A stretch of DNA of 11,187 nt, from assembly GCA_964353405.1 (NCBI GenBank), contig CAYGWJ010000171.1, forward strand, positions 1 to 11,187. Reading direction: 5' to 3'. The stretch is from JBGLNJ01 sp964353405. Lineage in GTDB: Bacteria; Chloroflexota; Anaerolineae; Fen-1058. The first letter of the stretch is position 1, and the number at the start of each line of letters is the position of its first letter. Made by a program: the position numbers and the translations under genes. A model generated the notes under the pieces. That model saw only the letters and a list, made by a program, of their open reading frames with translations. It did not search any database and was not told the DNA's origin. This document shows positions 5,995 through 11,187 of the stretch, one piece after another.

Positions 5995-6756
5995 ATGACC
6001 GAGGGCGCGGTTCCAACCATCTATCACACGTTCGATGGCGGCTGGCGTGCACTTGACGGTGAAGTGATCGAAGAAGTTTTTGTGAGCCTTCACGTCAACG
6101 GCCAAGAGCTGGTGACCATCGCCGCCACGCCGCTTCGACAAGACTGGCTGGCAGTGGGCTTGCTTGCCAACGAAGGGATGATCGCGTCAAAAGACGAGGT
6201 GCGCGCGGTTCACATTTGCCCGAGCGGCCTGTGCGTGGACGTGTGGCTCACGCACGAGATCGAAATGCCGCGTAAGCGCATCCTCACTTCGGGGTGCGGC
6301 GGCGGCGTGACGTTCGACGATCTCACGGGCGCTCAGCCGCCGCTCGATTCCGATCTGACCCTGCCCGCCGGGCAATTGCACCGCCTGATGGAGCAACTGC
6401 AGAGTGCGGCGCGTTTGTATCGCCGCACGCGCGGCGTCCACACGAGCGCGTTGTTTCGCAACGGCGAGCTGTTGAGCAGCGCGGAAGACGTGGGCCGCCA
6501 CAACACGCTCGACAAAGTGCGCGGCGATTGCCTGTTGCGCGGCGTGGACACGCGCGGCGGCATTTTGCTTTCGACCGGGCGCATCAGCAGCGAGATGCTG
6601 AACAAGGCGGTCAAAATGGGCTGTCCCATCGTCGCCAGCCGCACCTCGCCCACAAGTCTGTCGGTCCAGTTGGCGCGCGCGTGGAACATTACGCTCGTCG
6701 GCTACCTGCGGCGAGGCAAGCTGCTCGTGTATGCGAACGACTGGCGATTGAGATAG
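5995..6756 (+). CDS. fdhD: Formate dehydrogenase accessory sulfurtransferase FdhD
   Basis: A 253-residue cytoplasmic protein from the ATG at 5995; an in-frame TTG at 5986 is an alternative, and neither has a clear Shine-Dalgarno. FdhD passes sulfur from the cysteine desulfurase to the Mo/W-bis-MGD cofactor of formate dehydrogenase. Recognisable family blocks are WLAVGLLANEGMI (51-63), ILTSGCGGGVTF (96-107), TRGVHTSALF (145-154), EDVGRHNTLDKVRG (164-177), LLSTGRISSEMLNK (191-204) and SRTSPTSLSVQLA (215-227). Cys101 is the only Cys in the loop that carries the CxxC pair in E. coli FdhD; C75 and C80 lie further upstream. Length is usual for the family. The pairing with tungstate transport genes suggests a W- or Mo-formate dehydrogenase elsewhere in the genome. 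Confidence 0.95.
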   Translation: MTEGAVPTIYHTFDGGWRALDGEVIEEVFVSLHVNGQELVTIAATPLRQDWLAVGLLANEGMIASKDEVRAVHICPSGLCVDVWLTHEIEMPRKRILTSGCGGGVTFDDLTGAQPPLDSDLTLPAGQLHRLMEQLQSAARLYRRTRGVHTSALFRNGELLSSAEDVGRHNTLDKVRGDCLLRGVDTRGGILLSTGRISSEMLNKAVKMGCPIVASRTSPTSLSVQLARAWNITLVGYLRRGKLLVYANDWRLR

Positions 6757-6816
6757 TATTTGTGTGTCACCTGTGGCTCAGAATGACAGATCGCACGACT
6801 GTGGATTGGGTCTAGC

Positions 6817-7905
6817 ATGAAAAAGCGAAAAACACGCGAACTGCTTTACAGCAAAGACACGCTCAAGCTTGAAATCCTGACGACACCCATCAACAAGCTG
6901 GGGCTGCAGATCAAGGGCACGCTGATTGACGAGGCGATCCGCCGCACGCGTGAGGACCTGGCGCGCGTGGGCATCACGCTCAACCCGACGTTTTATATTT
7001 CCAACGGCTACGGCTGCGTAGAAGGGACGACGAATATCGGCGTGGGGTTCTATGACTGCAACGAGTTGCTGCGCGAACTCAACCAAGAGTTTCGCGGGTT
7101 TCGCTACGACCCGGCCGACATTTTGCAGATCATGCGTCACGAGGTGGGCCACGCTTTCTGCTACGCCTACAAGCTCTATCGCACCAAAGAGTTCCGCCAC
7201 CTGTTCAAGGTCAAGGGCCACTTTTTCCACACGTACCCGGAGCACATCGGGCGCAAGCCCAACCCGTGGAGCGCGGACTTTGTGAATCCGGCGGGTGACT
7301 TTTACGCGCAGACGCATCCCGACGAGGATTTTGCCGAGACCTTTTCTGTGTGGCTGACGCCGGAGATTGACTGGCTGGGCCAGTTCCGCTCCAAGCCCGG
7401 CGCGCTCAAGAAGCTGGCCTATGTGGAAAAAGTCGTGGCCGACTTTGGCCGGCAAGAGCCGCTGCTGAACAATGGCGGCAGCAATGCGCTCGACTTGCCC
7501 GTGGACCAGCTTTCGATGACGGTGGCCCAATTCATGGGCGCAAAGGTCTCACAGGTGAACGGCTATCGCCGGCGCGCCACAGGCTATGTGGACCCAGACC
7601 TGCGCGAATTGTTCCAGGGGCCGCCGCGCATCCTGCCGCTCAAGCGCTTTCGCCGCGAATATCGCCGTGCCAGCCGCTTCCTCTTGGCGTACAAGCGGCT
7701 GCTGGTCAACCGTGTGAGTTATTGGGTAGATGTGGACGATACGGTCGTGGCCGACCTGATTGACAAGCTGGTGTTGCGCTGCCGCGCCAACAGCCGATAC
7801 GTCAAAGTGGCCGACGTGGAAAAGAAGCTCATCGAAGTAACGACGTATCTGACGGTGCTGTGCCGGAACTATAAAGAGACGGAGCAGTATTTCAGGCGCA
7901 CATAA
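6817..7905 (+). CDS. Putative zinc metallopeptidase (HExxH, Peptidase_Mx-like)
   Basis: A 362-residue protein starting at ATG 6817; only a weak purine-rich site (GGATTGGG) lies upstream. No signal peptide or membrane segment is evident, so it is probably cytoplasmic. The motif RHEVGHAFCYAY (107-118) gives the zinc ligands His108 and His112 with catalytic Glu109. A second block, HPDEDFAETFSVWLTP (167-182), supplies a plausible third ligand, Glu174. This spacing and the D-x-A-E-T-F-x-V-W-L-T-P block resemble the 'putative zinc-binding metallopeptidase' families. Residues 1-100 and the basic C-terminal part (about 265-362, with KRFRREYRRASRF) match nothing I can name. It lies 60 bases after fdhD in the same direction, so co-transcription is possible, but a functional link is not shown. 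Substrate unknown. Confidence 0.7.
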   Translation: MKKRKTRELLYSKDTLKLEILTTPINKLGLQIKGTLIDEAIRRTREDLARVGITLNPTFYISNGYGCVEGTTNIGVGFYDCNELLRELNQEFRGFRYDPADILQIMRHEVGHAFCYAYKLYRTKEFRHLFKVKGHFFHTYPEHIGRKPNPWSADFVNPAGDFYAQTHPDEDFAETFSVWLTPEIDWLGQFRSKPGALKKLAYVEKVVADFGRQEPLLNNGGSNALDLPVDQLSMTVAQFMGAKVSQVNGYRRRATGYVDPDLRELFQGPPRILPLKRFRREYRRASRFLLAYKRLLVNRVSYWVDVDDTVVADLIDKLVLRCRANSRYVKVADVEKKLIEVTTYLTVLCRNYKETEQYFRRT

Positions 7906-8011
7906 TTCGCACTGCGTATTTCGCGTCTACAATGAATCATTCGTCGTGATGAACTCGGTTAGAGAACCAAGATTGGCCTTGCAAAAGCCCTGGGCCTGAT
8001 CCGCCGACCTC

Positions 8012-8039
8012 TTGACAAACCCATCTTTGGGGCTATACT
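8012..8039 (+). promoter_or_regulatory. Near-consensus sigma-70 promoter in the 7906-8262 gap
   Basis: TTGACA (8012-8017), a 16-nt spacer and TATACT (8034-8039). Transcription would start near 8046. It could drive the 41-codon ORF at 8098 and the DUF4352-like gene at 8263. The gap before it (7906-8011) shows no gene, and no convincing terminator for the peptidase gene was seen. Confidence 0.7.
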
Positions 8040-8097
8040 TTTGTTTGTCGTTTAGACGCTTGTGTTTCCCCCTGCCAACGTCAAGGAGGCGACTGCC

Positions 8098-8223
8098 ATG
8101 CATCCGCCAGATGGCCCACTGGCTCCACTCTCCGGAGCGGAGGCCCTGTTCCGTATTTTGCCACCAAAGTCAACTTCCCAGAAGCGATATAGAAGGAATA
8201 TATTCCGCCGACTTCATAGTTAG
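8098..8223 (+). CDS. Possible small protein, 41 residues, with strong ribosome-binding site
   Basis: The ATG at 8098 follows a full AAGGAGG Shine-Dalgarno (8083-8089) by 8 bases, and a consensus promoter lies 59 bases upstream of the ATG. The frame runs to a TAG at 8221-8223. The peptide starts MHPPDGPLAPLSGAEALF and ends in a basic segment (KRYRRNIFRRLHS, residues 29-41). It has no membrane segment and I do not recognise it. The DNA also holds an imperfect hairpin at 8121-8144 around CTCCGGAG and a perfect 12-bp palindrome, GGAATATATTCC, at 8195-8206. The ORF may be a real small protein, a leader peptide for the gene 39 bases downstream, or the remnant of a longer gene. Confidence 0.4.
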   Translation: MHPPDGPLAPLSGAEALFRILPPKSTSQKRYRRNIFRRLHS

Positions 8224-8262
8224 GCTCGCAAGCACAACAACTCATCATCCAGAGGTTATACT

Positions 8263-9153
8263 ATGCTAAAGAATCTATCCAAACGACGTAAACTTCTCTT
8301 GGGCATAGGTGGTGGCTTACTCGGTCTCTGCCTTTGTGTCTGTGTGGGCTTTGTCGCACTTTCTCGAATTGCTGAAGCCGATCCAGCAAATCAAGCAACT
8401 GGTACAGCACGCACGGTAGCCCGTACAACAGGAACAGCACAAGCAATTGCTTTGGCAACTGAGGCCGCTCGTCCCACAAATACACCCAGGCCAACAGATA
8501 CACCTACATCGACATACACACCAACGCCGGTAAATACTCCCGCTCCAACACAGACCCTTATCCCGGAAACTGCAACTGCTGCTGCAATGTCAGCACAAGC
8601 TACAGCAGCCCGTCAAGCAACGACAACAGCACAAACCGCCACTGCTGAAGCTAAAGCGGCCCAAAATGCAACTGCAACTGTTCAAGTTGCTATAGCGCGT
8701 CAAGCGACAGCAACAGCGCAAGCTATTGCCAAAGCAACTGCGGCAATAGAGGCATACAAGAGCATACCCCCCAAGGGGACGTGGGGCGAATCCGTTAGGG
8801 GAATTACTGTTAGCATAGGTGATTTCAGGTATCAAAGTGCTGGCGGGGGAATGCGATATGTAGCCTTCGGAGTTCGGGTAGACAACGAAACCATAAGCAC
8901 TATTCACGTCAATCCTTTCAATTGCACTTTGGTTGACCTCGATGGCGCTACTTATACGCATGATGCAGAAACATATAGCTTTTGGAGCAATCCTCTACCA
9001 GCGGTTGATGTCAGCCCTGGTAGCCACACTTATGGGGGGATTGTTTTTCAAATACCCTCCAATACTGGGCCAGCTAAGTTTATCTACAGAGACCCTTCTC
9101 TATTTGGCCCCACAATAGAGATAGATTTGCGCCGGCCCCCTGATGAACCATAA
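8263..9153 (+). CDS. Membrane-anchored protein with Ala/Thr/Gln-rich repeats and DUF4352-like domain
   Basis: A 296-residue hypothetical protein; AGAGG (8251-8255) precedes the ATG by 7 bases. Residues 7-10 (KRRK) are followed by a hydrophobic anchor (11-33) that contains Cys23, Cys25 and Cys27. Residues 42-70 and 102-163 are low-complexity Ala/Thr/Gln repeats (ATAQA, RQATATAQ) likely to form an extended helix. Between them, residues 71-98 are a Pro/Thr spacer. Residues 170-290 form a beta-rich domain like DUF4352: W-G-E-S-V-R-G-I-T-V-S-I, YVAFGVRVDNET, then a segment around 218-230 ending in D-L-D-G-A-T-Y, and a closing G-G-I-V-F-Q-I-P. Such domains are extracytoplasmic. Base composition is visibly more AT-rich than in the transporter genes, which suggests different ancestry. 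Function unknown. Confidence 0.75.
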   Translation: MLKNLSKRRKLLLGIGGGLLGLCLCVCVGFVALSRIAEADPANQATGTARTVARTTGTAQAIALATEAARPTNTPRPTDTPTSTYTPTPVNTPAPTQTLIPETATAAAMSAQATAARQATTTAQTATAEAKAAQNATATVQVAIARQATATAQAIAKATAAIEAYKSIPPKGTWGESVRGITVSIGDFRYQSAGGGMRYVAFGVRVDNETISTIHVNPFNCTLVDLDGATYTHDAETYSFWSNPLPAVDVSPGSHTYGGIVFQIPSNTGPAKFIYRDPSLFGPTIEIDLRRPPDEP

Positions 9154-9190
9154 TGACAGCACGAGAAGGACAACATTTTGTGTTAGGTGT

Positions 9191-9209
9191 GTCGCGCCGA
9201 ACTCGCGAC
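9191..9209 (+). other. Short stem-loop between the DUF4352-like gene and the next ORF
   Basis: GTCGCG (9191-9196) and CGCGAC (9204-9209) form a perfect 6-bp stem with a 7-nt loop. No T-run follows, so termination is not supported. It may be a remnant of a recombination site or a weak leader structure. Confidence 0.3.
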
Positions 9210-9242
9210 GTAAGATGACATTACCGAGGAGCAAGTTCCACT

Positions 9243-9476
9243 ATGACTTACCATGATGTCTTGTCCGCTCTCGTCCAAGCATCACAAAGAGAACCAAGTG
9301 AAGAATCGTTCGAGTTTTTACGAACAGACCAAGGTGGGATTGTCTCGCATCCTGGTTTGCCTAATGGCGGTCTACGAGTTCGTGTGCATGACATCGAAAT
9401 CTTGGCGAGGAGAAGTTTCATTACACCTATCACAACACAAACTACCCAAGAGTTCAAGCTACTCAGGCATCGCTGA
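9243..9476 (+). CDS. Hypothetical protein, 77 residues, probably C-terminally truncated
   Basis: The ATG at 9243 follows GAGGAG (9226-9231) by 11 bases. The peptide is hydrophilic and has a normal protein look. It runs MTYHDVLSALVQASQREP, then an E-E-S-F-E-F-L-R-T-D-Q-G-G-I-V segment, HPGLPNGGLRVRVHDIEIL, and ends Q-E-F-K-L-L-R-H-R. The pattern of a DxExL helix followed by R-x-F-I-T-P and E-F-K-L resembles the N-terminal part of a longer small-domain protein in which a strand and helix should follow. The stop comes abruptly, and the next 124 bases (9477-9600) are GC-rich and look non-coding. I do not recognise a family. Confidence 0.45.
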   Translation: MTYHDVLSALVQASQREPSEESFEFLRTDQGGIVSHPGLPNGGLRVRVHDIEILARRSFITPITTQTTQEFKLLRHR

Positions 9477-9600
9477 AAGGGTGAAATATCGCGCCCAAGT
9501 TCTGGTCAGAGTGACAGTCGCACGCCGCCCCGCCAGGTGTGCCGGGTGCGGGAAGAGGGCGGGTAATTGGCTGTCCTACCGCGATGGACCAAAAAAGAGT

Positions 9601-9984
9601 ATGGAGAAGAAAATTAACTATCGCAAGTTGGCCTTTGAAACTTATGACCCTCTTTGTGCTCATTGTGGATTTGGCATTCCCGATGTGCTGGAAGTCGCAC
9701 ATATTGATGGTAACCGCAAAAACAACGATCCTCAAAACCTCGTCATCCTATGTCCGAACTGCCACAAAATGCACGATCTTGACCTAATTTCTACAGAAAC
9801 AGTTTTACAGATGCGAGACAGGCCCAAAATTGTATTGTGGTCAAAAAGGATGAAAGACGCAGGAAAGAAAGCAGCATTGACGCGCAAACGTCGTACGGCC
9901 GCGAAGAAAGCCGTTTTAACAAGGCAGAATAAAGCAAAAAGTCCTAACCAGCCACTCCAGCCGACGTCCTTCGGCCGCGGCTGA
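9601..9984 (+). CDS. Small HNH endonuclease-like protein
   Basis: A 127-residue protein from the ATG at 9601. The frame is open further upstream (to 9253), but only the part after 9601 looks like protein; GTG at 9481 is an alternative that would add one more CxxC. The zinc-finger pairs are Cys19-x2-Cys22 and Cys51-x2-Cys54. The nuclease motif is AHIDGNRKNNDPQNLVILCPNCHK (33-56) in sense, with His34, Asn46 and His55 as the H-N-H residues. Residues 88-109 are basic and contain an imperfect repeat, KKAALTR and KKAVLTR. The last 12 residues (NQPLQPTSFGRG) come from an attC-like palindrome, as happens in integron cassette ORFs. The ribosome-binding site is weak. HNH proteins of this size act in phage, restriction and mobile contexts; the target is unknown. 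Confidence 0.75.
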   Translation: MEKKINYRKLAFETYDPLCAHCGFGIPDVLEVAHIDGNRKNNDPQNLVILCPNCHKMHDLDLISTETVLQMRDRPKIVLWSKRMKDAGKKAALTRKRRTAAKKAVLTRQNKAKSPNQPLQPTSFGRG

Positions 9985-9995
9985 CCGGCACGTTG
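9943..9995. repeat. attC-like imperfect palindrome overlapping the 3' end of the HNH gene
   Basis: The site runs from CCTAACCAGCC (9943-9953) to GGCTGACCGGCACGTTG (9979-9995). Inner arms CAGCC/GGCTG and CCGA/TCGG can pair around GTCCT. The left end resembles the attC R'' core (Y-Y-Y-A-A-C) and the right end has the GTT of the R' core. The Leu-Gln-Pro-Thr reading of the left arm is common where cassette ORFs run into attC sites. The right core is cut after GTTG by the adjacent group II intron-like sequence. No integron integrase is in the window. Confidence 0.45.
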
Positions 9996-10330
9996 GTGCG
10001 CCAAGCTAACTTGGTGCTTCTTGCAAGGTGTAAGTCCTTGTGGGCGCGAAGCGGGTCTAGCCAACCACCCCTAGCGAGTGTTGCAGCTATTAGGAGGCGA
10101 AAGCCGAACGAAGTAGACGCTGCGCGCAGCGCCCATCTCACGGAAGGCAATAGCAGCAGGTGATGCGGGATCGGTGCGAGAAGAGGGCGGGCGCTTCGCG
10201 TGGCCTGTCTGTCATCGGCACCGTGCGGCGCACGCCGGATCGTGACAAGAGACTGACCGGCATCCGCAGCCTGCACGGCCTATACAGGCCGCCAAGGGCA
10301 GGAAACCAGGGCTAGTGAATGGACCGGATG
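9996..10330 (+). mobile_element. Group II intron 5' fragment (domain I-like RNA), no reverse transcriptase
   Basis: The stretch begins GTGCGCC, matching the GUGYG 5' splice consensus of group II introns. It continues with nested stems: GCGCCAAG-CTAA-CTTGGTGC (9998-10017), then CAAGG-TGTAAGT-CCTTG (10024-10040), the latter like the conserved GUGAAAGUCC segment of domain I. Further recognisable parts are GGCGAAAGCCGAACGAAG (10096-10113) and ACGGAAGGCAATAGCAGCAG (10140-10159), followed by a GTGATGCGGGATCGGTGCGAG-like stretch. These read like the 5' ribozyme part ahead of an intron-encoded protein. The right edge is not sharply visible: intron-like sequence fades by about 10330, at the stop of the convergent menC-like gene. 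No domain V/VI and no reverse transcriptase ORF are present, so this is a dead remnant. Confidence 0.6.
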
Positions 10331-10333
10331 GGG

Positions 10334-11187
10334 TCACGCTGCAAACACCTCTTGCTCCACCGTAAACCGTTCGAGATTTCTGCGATTGACCTGCACCCCC
10401 AGCCCCGGCCCGGTCGCCACGCTGATGGTCGAATCGGGGTTCAGCACGAACACCGGATCGGCAATGTCCTCGGCATAATAGCGCGAGGTGGCGCTGATAT
10501 CGCCGGGAAGTGTGAAACCCGACAGCGAGGCCAGCGCGATGTTGGACGCGCGGCCAATGTTTGTCTCCAACATTCCCCCACACCACACCGGCACGCCGCG
10601 CTCACGGCACAGGTCATGTACCTTCTTAGCTTCGAACAAGCCACTCACCCGCGCCGCTTTGATGTTGATGATGCGGCACGCGCCCAGCTCGATCCCTGCG
10701 CGCGCGTGGTCGGCAGACAGGATGCTTTCGTCCAGGCAAATCGGCGTCTTGATCTGCGGCTGCAGCTTGCTGTGATCGTAAATGTCGTCTTCGGCCAGCG
10801 GCTGCTCGATGAGCAACAGGTCCAGGTCATCCATCTGCTGGAACAGCGGCGCATCGGCCAGTTGGTACGCCGAGTTGGCATCTACCTGCAAGCGAATATT
10901 CGGGAACGCGGCGCGGACGGCGCGCGCGTCGGCCAGGTCGCGCCCCGGTTTGATCTTGATTTTGATACGGGCATAGCCTTCTGCAATATACCGCCCTACC
11001 CGCTCGACCAGTGCCGCCGTCGTCGGTTGAATGCCGACGGACACACCCACTTCCACGCGCTCGCGCACGCCGCCCAGCATTTGCGCCAGTGACTTGTTCT
11101 GCGCCTGCCCCAATACGTCCCACGCGGCCATCTCTAGTCCGGCTTTGGCCAACGGGTTGCCTCGCACTCGCTTGTAGCGCGCGACGA
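10334..11187 (-). CDS. menC: o-Succinylbenzoate synthase/N-acylamino acid racemase-like enzyme, MenC group (5'-truncated by window edge)
   Basis: About 284 C-terminal residues of an enolase-superfamily enzyme; the frame stays open to the edge (VARYKRVRGNPLAKAGLEM), so the N-terminal capping domain lies outside. Numbering from the GTG at 11167, the barrel residues are all present. RIKIKIKPG (67-75) holds the KxK bases, VDANSAY has Asp96, IEQPL has Glu121 and LDESI has Asp146 as the three Mg ligands. IINIKAARVSG has Lys170, and CGGMLETNIGRA (196-207) is the MenC/NAAAR-specific block. MenC dehydrates SHCHC to o-succinylbenzoate in menaquinone synthesis; close relatives racemise N-acylamino acids, and sequence alone does not settle which. 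It is convergent with the mobile-element remnant, whose end meets its stop codon (10334-10336). Confidence 0.9.
   Translation of the reverse strand, partial: VARYKRVRGNPLAKAGLEMAAWDVLGQAQNKSLAQMLGGVRERVEVGVSVGIQPTTAALVERVGRYIAEGYARIKIKIKPGRDLADARAVRAAFPNIRLQVDANSAYQLADAPLFQQMDDLDLLLIEQPLAEDDIYDHSKLQPQIKTPICLDESILSADHARAGIELGACRIINIKAARVSGLFEAKKVHDLCRERGVPVWCGGMLETNIGRASNIALASLSGFTLPGDISATSRYYAEDIADPVFVLNPDSTISVATGPGLGVQVNRRNLERFTVEQEVFAA

Noticed and set aside
8012..8269. 85-codon plus-strand frame in the 7906-8262 gap
   Set aside because: It starts on the -35 box of a promoter without a ribosome site and overlaps the next gene's start; the 8098 frame has much better signals.
9182..9188. GTTAGGT as the right core of a second attC site bounding an HNH cassette
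   Set aside because: It fits GTTRRRY but has no matching left core or paired arms upstream; a 7-base match is expected by chance.
9253..9600. N-terminal extension of the HNH protein
   Set aside because: The first part overlaps the better-supported ORF at 9243, and the rest reads as low-quality GC-rich translation. The upstream CxxC is noted but not convincing.
10319..11092. Plus-strand 257-codon frame that could have been an intron-encoded protein
   Set aside because: It shows no reverse-transcriptase motifs and lies antisense to an intact enolase-superfamily gene.

Overview
The window is a GC-rich bacterial chromosome segment. The best guess is Chloroflexota, perhaps an Anaerolineae-like lineage. 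The clues are a lipoprotein with a long Pro/Ala/Thr tether, a membrane-anchored protein full of Ala/Thr/Gln repeats ending in a DUF4352-like domain, and near-consensus TTGACA/TATAAT promoters. This placement is inference from style and not from a marker gene.

Positions 1-4463 form a tungstate (or molybdate) uptake region with two ABC systems of different families. First comes the C-terminal half of a WtpA-type binding protein, then a WtpB/ModB-type permease. No ATPase follows. Instead a complete Tup system begins: a TupA-type lipoprotein, the TupB permease and the TupC ATPase. TupA carries an extra C-terminal domain resembling the sulfite-oxidase molybdopterin-binding fold. A consensus promoter lies upstream of tupA, and a ModE-box-like inverted repeat covers its -10 element. 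In both systems a long stem-loop separates the binding-protein gene from the permease gene.

Positions 4453-6756 hold a membrane-anchored metallophosphoesterase whose usual GNH motif is missing, then fdhD, which has its own consensus promoter and leader hairpin. FdhD matures the Mo/W-bis-MGD cofactor of formate dehydrogenases, so it fits functionally with the oxyanion transporters. No formate dehydrogenase is in the window.

Positions 6817-7905 encode a Zn-metallopeptidase-like protein (HEVGH). After it, 7906-8262 is a 357-base gap with a consensus promoter, a possible 41-codon ORF with a strong Shine-Dalgarno, and a 12-bp palindrome.

Positions 8263-10333 look accessory. They hold the repeat-rich DUF4352-like protein, a short and probably truncated ORF, and a small HNH nuclease whose 3' end runs into an attC-like imperfect palindrome. 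An apparent group II intron 5' fragment starts directly at the end of that palindrome; no reverse transcriptase or domain V is visible.

On the minus strand, from 11187 down to 10334, is the C-terminal part of an enolase-superfamily enzyme of the MenC (o-succinylbenzoate synthase/N-acylamino acid racemase) group.
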